Positions 42,936 to 51,216 of a stretch of 64,000 bases of DNA are shown piece by piece (the stretch's first letter is position 1; each line of letters begins with the position of its first letter). The notes under the pieces are model-generated. The model was given only the letters and a program-made list of their open reading frames with translations. It did not search any database and was not told where the DNA came from. The DNA is from JBMNGW01 sp050950025 (GTDB lineage: Bacteria > Spirochaetota > Spirochaetia > Sphaerochaetales > Sphaerochaetaceae): assembly GCA_050950025.1 (NCBI GenBank), contig JBMNGW010000016.1, forward strand, positions 1-64,000. Direction: 5' to 3'. Position numbers and translations under genes: made by a program.

Positions 42936-43276
42936 CCCAAAGCGGTGATATCGCCTTCCTCTTGATCATCTTTTTCATTCTTTTGACGGGCCTGCCGACG
43001 CTTTCAAGAATGGATGTAACGGTGAATCAACAAGAACAGCTATCGGGCTCTTCACAGAACGCTACTTATCAGATACTTCTCACATCAACCGGCGAACTCT
43101 ACCTTGAAAAAATTGCTCTTGATTATCCAACCCAACTTAAGGGGCGCCTTGCGTCTTTTGGTGATGTCGTTTTATCTATCGAGGCAGACACTTCGTGGCA
43201 CTATGTGGTTGATTTATTGGAGAATCTCCAATCATTTGAACTCTCTTCCTTAACTATGCGGGAGATAGACAAGTGA
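42911..43276 (+). CDS. exbD: ExbD-type protein 1
   Basis: 121 residues. A short basic N-terminus (MRKRRREL), then one span with the proton-carrying aspartate: QSGDIAFLLIIFFILLTGLP (D14). The periplasmic part has the ExbD/TolR pattern (VLSIEADTSWHYVVDLLENL). It partners with ExbB. Overlaps the second exbD by 4 nt. Confidence 0.85.
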   Translation: MRKRRRELAQSGDIAFLLIIFFILLTGLPTLSRMDVTVNQQEQLSGSSQNATYQILLTSTGELYLEKIALDYPTQLKGRLASFGDVVLSIEADTSWHYVVDLLENLQSFELSSLTMREIDK

Positions 43277-43617
43277 AACAGTTCTCAACTTCGGCGATGA
43301 GCGATATTGCATTTTTACTGCTCTTATTTTTCATCATCTTGGCCGTTGTTTCTATTCAAACTTCCCCACCAATTACTCCTGCCACAGCAGAAGGTGTTGC
43401 CGATTTCCTTAAAACTAGTTCAATTATTTCCATCGACAAAGAGGGGAACTTCTATTTGGATAATCAAGAGGTACGTCTTGACTCGATTCCTCACCAAAAG
43501 CAGTATGCCCTTTTAGCCCACCGAGACTCCCCATACTCAATGATCTCGCCGCTTATTGATTATTTGAGCAAAGAGGGAAGCGTCGTTTTGGTGTGTTTAG
43601 TGGAGGCCAAACGATGA
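43273..43617 (+). CDS. exbD: ExbD-type protein 2
   Basis: 114 residues. Starts MKQFSTSAMSDIAFLLLLFF, with the functional aspartate D11 at the head of its single span, and a periplasmic domain (IISIDKEGNFYLDNQEVRLD). Two tandem, diverged ExbD genes suggest a mixed ExbD dimer. Overlaps tonB by 4 nt. Confidence 0.83.
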   Translation: MKQFSTSAMSDIAFLLLLFFIILAVVSIQTSPPITPATAEGVADFLKTSSIISIDKEGNFYLDNQEVRLDSIPHQKQYALLAHRDSPYSMISPLIDYLSKEGSVVLVCLVEAKR

Positions 43618-44228
43618 AAACATTGATCAGGGCTGTTATTTATATCGGGGGTACCTTTGTATTGATTGCCCTACTCTACCTCCCATTTTTTCCTACCCCA
43701 TTAAAAGAGGAGCTTGAGTTACCCTTTTGGGAAAAAGCGGCTGTTGTTGTTTTGGAATCTAATCAAGCAACTGGTTCATTTACAGAAGAGACTTCTGTTG
43801 AAACAGAGGTAGAGGTTAATGATCACCAAGAAGATGAACCGTTTTCCGAAGAAGAAGATAACCCCCCACCAGTGATAGAAGATGATCCTCATGAGGTTTT
43901 TGAACCAACAGTGCTCCAAGCCCTGGAAGGATACTACCAAATCGATGAGAACATTCAGCCCCCCATCTTTGATGTAGAACTCCTTCAAAGTCGCTTGAAG
44001 TACCCGTCTTTGGCTAAAAGACAAGCACAAGAAGGAACAGTGGTTATGCGACTCTTTATTTCATCTTCGGGGATGATTGAGCGGGTTTTGATTGAAGAGG
44101 ACCCCGGTTACGGGTTTGCTGCAGCTGTTGTTGCCGCTTTTGAGGGGTTGCAGGTAGTTCCCGCCTTCTCTGATGGCTTGCCTATTGCAGTTACAATGCT
44201 CTATCCAATACGATTCACCCTTCGGTAG
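43614..44228 (+). CDS. tonB: TonB-type energy transducer
   Basis: 204 residues from ATG 43614 behind GGAGG. One N-terminal span (AVIYIGGTFVLIALLYLPFF). The linker at 50-110 is unusually acidic (EEEDNPPPVIEDDPHEVFEP) in place of the usual Pro/Lys repeats. The C-terminal domain has YPSLAKRQAQEGTVVMRLFI and ends AVTMLYPIRFTL, matching the TonB_C fold that grips receptor TonB boxes. Last gene of the B12-uptake cassette. Confidence 0.85.
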   Translation: MKTLIRAVIYIGGTFVLIALLYLPFFPTPLKEELELPFWEKAAVVVLESNQATGSFTEETSVETEVEVNDHQEDEPFSEEEDNPPPVIEDDPHEVFEPTVLQALEGYYQIDENIQPPIFDVELLQSRLKYPSLAKRQAQEGTVVMRLFISSSGMIERVLIEEDPGYGFAAAVVAAFEGLQVVPAFSDGLPIAVTMLYPIRFTLR

Positions 44229-44348
44229 AGACTACTATGGTGGTTCTGTGTTGTTCCTTGGTGTATTGAAACTGCTGCCAAGGTGTCCAATGGACGGTGG
44301 TACTCCAACTGTTTATTTGCCCAAGGACAAAGCAGTTTCAGAGTCTCT
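44227..44348. repeat. Interrupted inverted repeat between tonB and dapB
   Basis: AGAGACT (44227-44233) pairs with AGTCTCT (44342-44348), and GAAACTGCT (44268-44276) with AGCAGTTTC (44331-44339). The arms are nested but gapped. No T-run follows. It may end the tonB transcript or be a scar of an earlier rearrangement; no gene is visible in 44229-44374. Confidence 0.35.
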
Positions 44349-44374
44349 TATTTATCCTCTCAAAGCTTAATTAA

Positions 44375-44420
44375 ATAACATTCTGTTATGATTGACCTTT
44401 AAATGTTTTTTATATAACAT
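44375..44420 (+). promoter_or_regulatory. dapB promoter with palindromic box
   Basis: The perfect palindrome ATAACA-TTC-TGTTAT (44375-44389) lies 2 nt before -35 TTGACC (44392-44397). After a 17-bp spacer the -10 is TAACAT (44415-44420), and a further half-site ATAACA (44414-44419) overlaps it. The box is 14/15 identical to box 1 of dapA and in the same orientation and position relative to -35. Confidence 0.65.
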
Positions 44421-44441
44421 GTCTTTACAGAGGAGAAGGCC

Positions 44442-45194
44442 ATGCTAAAAATCATTATTAACGGATGTGGTGGACGAATGGGAGCGGTACTTGGTGATTT
44501 GATTACCCGTAGCAAAGGAGCCCAAGTTGTTGGTGGTATTGATGTTGTCTCCGCTTCACGCCCCTACCCCCTATTCTCTTCACTTAAAGAGTGTACTGTT
44601 GAAGCTGATGTATTGATTGATTTCTCTTCGCCTGCAGGATTGATAGCCCAACTGGAAACAGCTGTTGAACGTACATTGCCTATTGTGGCAGCTACAACCG
44701 GATTGGATGATAACGATCTGAAACAACTGGAAGCCGCCAGCCAATTTATTCCTATTTTCCGATCGGCCAATATGTCAGTTGGCATCAACTTAGTGCAGCA
44801 ACTGTTGCACACTGCAGCAAAAGTCTTGGAAGAGGGCTTTGATGTCGAAATCATTGAAAAGCACCACAACCAGAAAAAAGATGCTCCCAGCGGTACAGCT
44901 CTGATGTTGGCCGACAGCATTAATGTTTCGCGCAGCACTCCGCTACACTACACCTATGGCCGAGAAGGCAAAGAGGCTAAACGCAGTGAAAACGAGCTGG
45001 GCATCCACGCTGTGCGAGGCGGAACCATTGTTGGCCAACATGAGGTCATCTTTGCCGGAGACGATGAGATTATTACCATCTCTCACCAAGCTTTTTCTCG
45101 CCAAGTGTTCGCCGTCGGTGCTTTAAAAGCCGCTTTTTTCATTGTCGGCAAACAGCCTGGCACCTATGCAATGAGTGATTTAATCTCCTCTTAA
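44442..45194 (+). CDS. dapB: 4-hydroxy-tetrahydrodipicolinate reductase
   Basis: 250 residues. Second step of the diaminopimelate path, NAD(P)H-dependent. N-terminal IIINGCGGRMGAVLGDLI is the nucleotide loop; IEKHHNQKKDAPSGTALMLA carries the catalytic His and Lys of the family signature; YGREGKEAKRSENELGIHAV and RGGTIVGQHEVIFAG complete it. AGAGGAGA precedes ATG 44442. It stands apart from the rest of the lysine genes, separated by the B12 cassette. Its TAA overlaps the topB stop in TTAA. Confidence 0.95.
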   Translation: MLKIIINGCGGRMGAVLGDLITRSKGAQVVGGIDVVSASRPYPLFSSLKECTVEADVLIDFSSPAGLIAQLETAVERTLPIVAATTGLDDNDLKQLEAASQFIPIFRSANMSVGINLVQQLLHTAAKVLEEGFDVEIIEKHHNQKKDAPSGTALMLADSINVSRSTPLHYTYGREGKEAKRSENELGIHAVRGGTIVGQHEVIFAGDDEIITISHQAFSRQVFAVGALKAAFFIVGKQPGTYAMSDLISS

Positions 45195-47404
45195 GAGCGC
45201 TTTTTAGCACGCTCTTTCTTCCTCTTTTCACTAGCTGCAAGTAAATCGGCGAAGGTTGTTCCTTCGCTGTTTTGCCCAACCCTATTTTGATTGGTAGCTC
45301 TTGGCTCTGCTCTTTTGTAGCGAGAGGGTTGTACTACTCTCATTTCCAGCTCGAATTCGGCAGCGGCCGTTTTATTTTTCTTGATAACAACAACCCGCTT
45401 TCCTGCAGCTGAGGGTGTCCTCTCTTTTTTTACGCTGATAGTAGGTGTCAAAGGACGGCGAATAAGCATCTCTTCATACGAACAGGAGAGGCGTTGGCAT
45501 TGAAAATGGGTTTGTCCTACCTCATCGGTAAACTTCATCATCTCAAAGGTACAATAGGGACACTTTTTACCGTCTTCAAAGTTGGGAGTAAAACGCTCTT
45601 TGGAGCTCTTTATCTCATTAACGAGGCTCCGTGCATTGTCTTGGATGTCACTAAGAAATCGTTGAGCGCTCTCCTTGCCTTCGCTAATGGCTTGCAGTCG
45701 ATTTTCCCATTCAGCAGTTAACTCGGCACTGCATAGTTGCTCAGGTGATATTCTGATAAGCTCCATCCCTTTGGCCGTGGGAATTAATTCTCTGCCACTG
45801 CGCTCAACATAGCGGTTTTGAATCAGTTTCTCGATAATATCGGCTCTAGTGGCAGGAGTTCCCAACCCTCCGCTTAAATGTTTTTTTAAAGCGGCATCAT
45901 CAACTAGACGCCCGGCATGTTCCATAGCAGATAGAAGTGTCCCTTCTGTATAACGGGGTGGAACCGCTGTGCTATTGCGCCGCTGTCTCACTCTTTTAAT
46001 TTCCAACTTTTCTCCTACTGCAACTGAGGTTGTCGAAAATGAAAGGCTTGCCAACAAAGGATCTTCAGTTTCAGTTAGATCTATTAAGCGACTTAAAGCA
46101 CGCCATCCATGCTGAATGGGTTCACTGGTTTTGCTTATCAGCAGATGAGGCTCTACTTTTAGCTCAACAGAAGAGCTTTGATACAGATAATCACCGCTAA
46201 GGACCTCTAAAAACCGCAATGCTACCAATTGCCAAATATGGGTCTCTTCTTTGCTCAGCTTAGCAAGGTTTACAAAAGTCTCAGTAGGTAAAAGTGCATG
46301 GTGGTCTGTTACTTTAGCTTCATTGACAAACCGCTTTAACTCCGAGCGGAATCCATGTTCTGCATACACAGCACTCACTTGGCCAAATCTCGTCGCTTCT
46401 AAGGCTTTCAGCCTTCTGACAAATGTAGGGACGATATCTTCGGTGATATAACGGCTGTCGGTTCTGGGGTAAGTAACTATCTTGTGCACTTCATAGAGCT
46501 TTTGCAAGATATCGAGGGTTTGTTTGGCACTGTAGCCATAATATCGGTTAGCATCCCTCTGCAGTTCAGTCAAATCGTACAGTAGCGGCGGAGCCTCTTG
46601 TTTTTGCTCGCTGTTAACAGCGGTCACTAGAGCTTGGGCTCCTTCTAAAGCTGTTGCGATATCTTGTGCCTCTTGCTCGCTTGCTAACTTGGCCACCTCT
46701 TGGCCGTGGTATAGCGATGCATTAAACAACCCCATATTAACTCTAATAGTCCAATAAAACCCGCCGTTAAATTGCTGACGCTCTTTTTCTCGTTCCACCA
46801 TTAACGCTAAGGTGGGACTTTGCACTCTACCGGCAGAAAGCCTAGCATCATAGAAAGTCGTTAAAGCTCGGGTGACGTTTAACCCTACATACCAATCGGC
46901 AGCCGAACGGGCTTGGGCCGCTTGATACAACTGATCGTAAACAGAAGCATCTTTTAGATTAAGAAATCCTTGGGTAATGGCTTCATCGGTTTGGCTGCTA
47001 ATCCATAGCCGCTTGGCAGGCTTATCCCATCCGGCGCTTTGCATAATCCAGCGGGCCACCAATTCCCCTTCACGTCCGGCATCGGTGGCAATGATCAACC
47101 CTTCAATATCAGGGCGCTCCATTAAGCTTTTAATGAGGTGGAATTGTTTTTCGGTTTGTACAGAAACGTTGAGTTCCAACTCAGAAGGAAGAATGGGTAA
47201 ATCGCTTAAATTCCAGCGCCGATAACGGCTGTTATAATCATGAGGCTGAGCCAGTTCAATAAGGTGTCCCAAAGCCCACGTAACGACATACTCAGGTCCT
47301 TCCACATAGCCTTGTTCTCTTTGTTTGCAGCCCAAAACTCTCCCCAGTTCCCTTCCCACGCTCGGTTTTTCAGCCAATACCAGAAACTTATTGCCCATCA
47401 TCAC
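45191..47404 (-). CDS. topB: DNA topoisomerase III (type IA)
   Basis: 737 residues. TOPRIM domain at the start (VLAEKPSVGRELGRVLGCK, later LIIATDAGREGELVARWIMQ), the ARSAADWYVGLNVTRALTTF segment, and the active-site tyrosine in VTYPRTDSRYIT. A C-terminal CPYC...C...C zinc ribbon (KKCPYCTFEMMKF) and a basic tail follow. It relaxes and decatenates DNA. GGAGAG lies before the ATGATGATG start; any of the three may be used. Confidence 0.93.
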   Translation of the reverse strand: MMMGNKFLVLAEKPSVGRELGRVLGCKQREQGYVEGPEYVVTWALGHLIELAQPHDYNSRYRRWNLSDLPILPSELELNVSVQTEKQFHLIKSLMERPDIEGLIIATDAGREGELVARWIMQSAGWDKPAKRLWISSQTDEAITQGFLNLKDASVYDQLYQAAQARSAADWYVGLNVTRALTTFYDARLSAGRVQSPTLALMVEREKERQQFNGGFYWTIRVNMGLFNASLYHGQEVAKLASEQEAQDIATALEGAQALVTAVNSEQKQEAPPLLYDLTELQRDANRYYGYSAKQTLDILQKLYEVHKIVTYPRTDSRYITEDIVPTFVRRLKALEATRFGQVSAVYAEHGFRSELKRFVNEAKVTDHHALLPTETFVNLAKLSKEETHIWQLVALRFLEVLSGDYLYQSSSVELKVEPHLLISKTSEPIQHGWRALSRLIDLTETEDPLLASLSFSTTSVAVGEKLEIKRVRQRRNSTAVPPRYTEGTLLSAMEHAGRLVDDAALKKHLSGGLGTPATRADIIEKLIQNRYVERSGRELIPTAKGMELIRISPEQLCSAELTAEWENRLQAISEGKESAQRFLSDIQDNARSLVNEIKSSKERFTPNFEDGKKCPYCTFEMMKFTDEVGQTHFQCQRLSCSYEEMLIRRPLTPTISVKKERTPSAAGKRVVVIKKNKTAAAEFELEMRVVQPSRYKRAEPRATNQNRVGQNSEGTTFADLLAASEKRKKERAKKRS

Positions 47405-47453
47405 TCTCCTTCAACAAAGCGATGGTACAAGGATGCCGATTGTATGACAACCC

Positions 47454-47482
47454 TTGACGCTGTTGGGTGATGGGTATATAGT
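47454..47482 (+). promoter_or_regulatory. Ferredoxin promoter
   Basis: TTGACG (47454-47459), 17-bp spacer, TATAGT (47477-47482), then a leader with AAGGAG before ATG 47514. Confidence 0.8.
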
Positions 47483-47513
47483 TGGGGTGTACAAAACTCA
47501 TAAGGAGTCAGCT

Positions 47514-47681
47514 ATGGCTTACACTATTACCGATGCGTGTATCGCTTGCGGTTCGTGCCTGCCCGAATGCCCCACAGAGGCTATTGCGGAAGGCGACATC
47601 TATGTGATCGATGCTGAGCTGTGCATCAGTTGCGGCGCCTGCCTCGACGCTTGCCCCACCGGCGCAATTCTCGCCGACTAA
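47514..47681 (+). CDS. 2[4Fe-4S] ferredoxin
   Basis: 55 residues, the classic clostridial-type size. Two cluster motifs CIACGSCLPECP and CISCGACLDACP supply all eight cysteines, with the internal repeat visible. A low-potential electron carrier for anaerobic metabolism in the cytoplasm. ATG 47514 has AAGGAG. It is a single-gene transcript bounded by its own promoter and terminator, as expected for a highly expressed protein. Confidence 0.95.
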   Translation: MAYTITDACIACGSCLPECPTEAIAEGDIYVIDAELCISCGACLDACPTGAILAD

Positions 47682-47709
47682 GAGCAGCGTAAACGCATCT
47701 TCATGCTTT

Positions 47710-47741
47710 AAAAAGACAGCTCATTGTAGCTGTCTTTTTTT
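47710..47741 (+). terminator. Rho-independent terminator after ferredoxin
   Basis: AAAGACAGCT pairs with AGCTGTCTTT across a 6-nt loop, running into seven T residues; the leading A-run would let it work on both strands. Confidence 0.88.
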
Positions 47742-47755
47742 GCAAGGAGCCGCTT

Positions 47756-48976
47756 ATGAATGAGTTGTTTGACCAAGACATTTTTACGGTAGGCCGACTA
47801 ACTGGCCTTATTAAGCAATCTCTGGAACTCTCCTTTTCTCATATCAGCGTTGAAGGCGAAATCTCAAACTTTAGACCCGCAGCTTCAGGACACTGGTATT
47901 TCCAACTCAGCGATGCCTCTGCCTCACTGCAGGCTGTTATGTTTAAGCAACACTCTTGGAAATTGGGCTTTGTTCCCCAAGATGGTGATAAGGTTATTGT
48001 CGAGGGATCAATCAGTGTGTATGAAAAGCGGGGTGTTTATCAGATTATCTGCACAGGCATCCGCAAAAGTGGCCTCGGTGAAATTTTGGTGTTGCTGCAA
48101 AAACGAAAAGAAGCATTTGCGGCCAAAGGCTATTTTGATCAACAGAGGAAAAAGCCTCTCCCTTTGTACCCCAAACGAGTTGGTATCATCACCAGCCCTA
48201 CTGGAGCTGCCATTCATGACATCGTAAAAACACTTAAAAGACGGAGCCCTTTTATCCAAGTCATGGTATTACCTGCAATTGTACAAGGAGATGGAGCTGC
48301 TGACACCATTGCCCGCCAAATTATTACTGCCAACCAACTTGCTATATGTGATGTGCTGATTGTCGGTCGCGGAGGTGGGTCGCTGGAAGATCTATTGGCT
48401 TTTAGTGAAACAGTGGTAGTTGAAGCTATTGTAGGCTCTGCTATCCCCATCATCAGTGCTGTTGGTCATGAAACTGATTGGGCTTTAAGCGATTATGCAG
48501 CCGATCACAGAGCATCAACTCCCACTGCAGCTGCCGAATTGGTTAGTGAAAATTGGTTTGCCGTTTCACCTCTTCTAACCAACTCTGTAGCCCTGCTAGC
48601 CCATTTGATGCGCAATCGCATCACCTCTGCCATTTCCCATTCCCATTTATATTCGGCTCAAAGGATGCAAGAATATGTGATGCGTGCCATAGAAAAAAGA
48701 AAGTTGCTTATTGACGATGAGGCTCAAAGTCAGTTGCAGCAGATTCAAGGGCGCCTTAGTGCATCCAAGCAGGCCTTTCTGATTTCCAGTGCGCTTTTAC
48801 ACAGTCTTTCAGTAAGCCACACTTTGGAAAGAGGCTTTGCCATCGTCACCAAAGAATCGCATCTGATTAGCTCAACTAAGCAGCTACAACCCAACGATGA
48901 GTTAGAAATTGCCTTCAAAGACGGCACTGCCGAAGTTAAAACACTGCGGCTTCGCCCCCCAAGGAGCACACCATGA
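47756..48976 (+). CDS. xseA: Exodeoxyribonuclease VII large subunit
   Basis: 406 residues. OB-fold DNA-binding domain first (VEGEISNFRPAASGHWYFQL), then the catalytic region with KRVGIITSPTGAAIHDIVKT, GDGAADTIARQI, VGRGGGSLEDLLAF and SAVGHETDWALSDYAADHRA, STPTAAAELV. The coiled-coil C-terminus recruits several XseB copies. Degrades single-stranded DNA in repair. AAGGAG precedes ATG 47756; the stop overlaps the xseB start. Confidence 0.95.
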   Translation: MNELFDQDIFTVGRLTGLIKQSLELSFSHISVEGEISNFRPAASGHWYFQLSDASASLQAVMFKQHSWKLGFVPQDGDKVIVEGSISVYEKRGVYQIICTGIRKSGLGEILVLLQKRKEAFAAKGYFDQQRKKPLPLYPKRVGIITSPTGAAIHDIVKTLKRRSPFIQVMVLPAIVQGDGAADTIARQIITANQLAICDVLIVGRGGGSLEDLLAFSETVVVEAIVGSAIPIISAVGHETDWALSDYAADHRASTPTAAAELVSENWFAVSPLLTNSVALLAHLMRNRITSAISHSHLYSAQRMQEYVMRAIEKRKLLIDDEAQSQLQQIQGRLSASKQAFLISSALLHSLSVSHTLERGFAIVTKESHLISSTKQLQPNDELEIAFKDGTAEVKTLRLRPPRSTP

Positions 48977-49188
48977 GCATAGAAAAAGATATTCAACGTA
49001 TGCAAGAAATTACCACGCTACTTAAAAGTAGTGACACTGCCTTAGATGAAGCTATGAAACTCTTTGAAGAGGGGGTTGGCATTGCCAAGCGGGTGGAAAA
49101 ACAACTGCAACAAATGGAACAGAAAGTTGAACAGCTGATTGGCGTTTCTGAAGAGCAAGAGGCTATCGTTGAGAGCTTTGAACCCTAG
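48973..49188 (+). CDS. xseB: Exodeoxyribonuclease VII small subunit
   Basis: 71 residues, all helical. DTALDEAMKLFEEGVGIAKR is the XseB signature. Binds the coiled coil of XseA. ATGA overlap with xseA gives translational coupling. Confidence 0.92.
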   Translation: MSIEKDIQRMQEITTLLKSSDTALDEAMKLFEEGVGIAKRVEKQLQQMEQKVEQLIGVSEEQEAIVESFEP

Positions 49189-49245
49189 GGCGTTGCAACT
49201 TGTGCCGCCTCTTCTTATACTTGGTCTTCAATAGAGGTTTTGTTC

Positions 49246-50106
49246 ATGCATAAAATCATTTTTCTCATCCACTGTGAAGACCGCAAAGGGTTGCTGGCTA
49301 CTATCAGTCAATATTTTTACAGCAGAGGATACAACATCCTTCATTGTCAGCAACACTCTGATGTGAGAAGTAATCGCTATTATATGCGCATTGAGCTTGA
49401 TTTAGCCGATTTGAAAACAACTCGCAAAGAGCTGCAAAACGAGTTCAACACCTTTGCTCAGACATTGAATCTTACTTGGCAGTGCCATTTTACCGATTAT
49501 CGCAACCGAGTCGCCCTTATGGTCTCCAAAACAAGCCACTGCCTTTTTGATTTGCTCAGTCGCCAACATGAAGGAGATTTGAAGTGCGATTTCCCTTTGA
49601 TTATCAGCAACCATATTACCTGTGAGCCGATTGCTGAACAATTCAGAGTCCCCTACTACTACTTACCCATAACCAAAGGCAATAAAGCAGAACAAGAAAC
49701 TCAAGTACATGAACTGCTAAAAACTCACGATATTGATGTCATTGTTTTAGCCCGTTACATGCAGGTCTTATCTGAAGAGTTTACTTCTACTTGGTGGGGC
49801 AAAGTTATTAATATTCACCACGCTTTTTTACCTGCCTTCCAAGGAGCCAATCCCTACTTAAGAGCCTATGAGCGGGGAGTGAAAATGATTGGAGCCACAG
49901 CCCATTACGCCAGTGAAGATCTCGACCAAGGGCCGATTATTGAACAAGATGTGGTGCGAGTAAACCATGAACTCAGTCCTGAGGGGCTACGAAAAGTAGG
50001 CAAAGATGTGGAACGACAAGTCCTGTTTAGAGCAGTTCAAGCCCACCTTGAGCATCGTATTATCATGTACAACAATCGCACGGTAGTCTTTAACGCCGAA
50101 TACTAA
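49246..50106 (+). CDS. purU: Formyltetrahydrofolate deformylase
   Basis: 286 residues. An N-terminal ACT domain (IIFLIHCEDRKGLLATISQY) and a formyltransferase-fold catalytic domain: RVALMVSKTSHCLFDLLSRQ, VVLARYMQVLSEEF-like segment, and NIHHAFLPAFQGANPYLRAY with the essential Asn/His, then IGATAHYASEDLDQGPIIEQ. Releases formate from 10-formyl-THF to balance the one-carbon pool. ATG 49246 has AGAGG at 8 nt; TTG 49240 is possible. Its stop overlaps the aminopeptidase stop (CTAA). Confidence 0.94.
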   Translation: MHKIIFLIHCEDRKGLLATISQYFYSRGYNILHCQQHSDVRSNRYYMRIELDLADLKTTRKELQNEFNTFAQTLNLTWQCHFTDYRNRVALMVSKTSHCLFDLLSRQHEGDLKCDFPLIISNHITCEPIAEQFRVPYYYLPITKGNKAEQETQVHELLKTHDIDVIVLARYMQVLSEEFTSTWWGKVINIHHAFLPAFQGANPYLRAYERGVKMIGATAHYASEDLDQGPIIEQDVVRVNHELSPEGLRKVGKDVERQVLFRAVQAHLEHRIIMYNNRTVVFNAEY

Positions 50107-51209
50107 GCAAAATTCAATGCCGCAAACGCTGGGTGGACAAACCGCCCATCTTTGCGCACCAGCACCCCATCCAAATATATTTCTCCACCGCCGTATTGGG
50201 GTGTTTGGATTTGCACCAAATCCCAATGCACCGCACTGCGATTGCCGTTATCACACTCTTGATAAGCGTTACCGGGAGTCAAATGAATCGAGCCGGCAAT
50301 TTTCTCATCAAAGAGGGTATTATCCATAGGATGGTGAATCCGAGGATTGCAGCCAAAAGAGAATTCACCGAAATAGCGGGCCCCTTCATCTGTATCAAGA
50401 ACGGCATTCAACTTCTCTGAATCATCACCAGTCGCCTCCACAATTTTTCCCTTGCGCACCACAAACTGAACCTGGTTATACTGATGACCATTAAATGTGG
50501 AGGGGGTGTTGTAGGTGATGATTCCTTCAACACTCTCTTTATGAGGACAACTGTATATCTCCCCATCAGGAATATTGCGCTTGCCGGCACAAATGACACT
50601 CCCCATTCCTTTAATGGAAAATGTAATGTCGGTTTTTGGACCAATAATATGAACTTGGTCAGTTCGATCCAAAAAAGCTTTAGCCGATTGCATAGCTTCG
50701 TCCATAGCACGATAATCGACATCGACTGTCACCCGATAAAAAAAGTCTTCAAATTCTTTGGTGCTCATCTGAGCTTGGTAAGCCATCAGTTGGGTAGGAT
50801 ACCGCAACACAACCCATTTAGTTTTGGGTATACGGATGTCATGATGAACCGGTTTATCGTAAAGGTGCATATACGAGTGGTACTGTTGCTGCACGTTTGC
50901 CATTTCGCGTGGATTTACAATCCCTCTGATCCCGATAAAAGCATCCATACGGGCCATTCTTTGGGCATCAATGTCTGCCCAAAGTTGCAAACTATGTTGA
51001 GTTGAATCACCAATTAATGCCCGTTCTATGCCGATAGTGCTCATATTTACCAGCGGGTTGCCTCCCGCTTCATACACGGCTTCTATCAAATGCTCGATCA
51101 TCGATGGGGGAACATCCATAGCGTTAATCAGGCAATTCTCCCCTTTTTGTAATTCCACCGAATAGGTGACCAACAGACGGGCTAACTCTTGTTCTTTTAA
51201 ACTGCTCAT
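50103..51209 (-). CDS. M29-family aminopeptidase (AmpS/PepS-like)
   Basis: 368 residues. M29 metal site residues sit in DGEIYSCPHKESVEGIITYN, GARYFGEFSFGCNPRIHHPM, and SIHLTPGNAYQECDNGNRSA followed by VHWDLVQIQ. These enzymes are cytoplasmic, two-metal exopeptidases that trim amino acids from peptides. An extended -10 (TG-C-TATACT) ends 7 nt before ATG 51209 and there is no Shine-Dalgarno, so the mRNA is likely leaderless. Divergent from the CBS-ATPase gene. Confidence 0.88.
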   Translation of the reverse strand: MSSLKEQELARLLVTYSVELQKGENCLINAMDVPPSMIEHLIEAVYEAGGNPLVNMSTIGIERALIGDSTQHSLQLWADIDAQRMARMDAFIGIRGIVNPREMANVQQQYHSYMHLYDKPVHHDIRIPKTKWVVLRYPTQLMAYQAQMSTKEFEDFFYRVTVDVDYRAMDEAMQSAKAFLDRTDQVHIIGPKTDITFSIKGMGSVICAGKRNIPDGEIYSCPHKESVEGIITYNTPSTFNGHQYNQVQFVVRKGKIVEATGDDSEKLNAVLDTDEGARYFGEFSFGCNPRIHHPMDNTLFDEKIAGSIHLTPGNAYQECDNGNRSAVHWDLVQIQTPQYGGGEIYLDGVLVRKDGRFVHPAFAALNFA

Positions 51210-51216
51210 GAACTTG

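Noticed and set aside
44173..44370. 65-codon plus-strand frame over the end of tonB
   Set aside because: Overlaps tonB in another frame, no ribosome site, no recognisable content.
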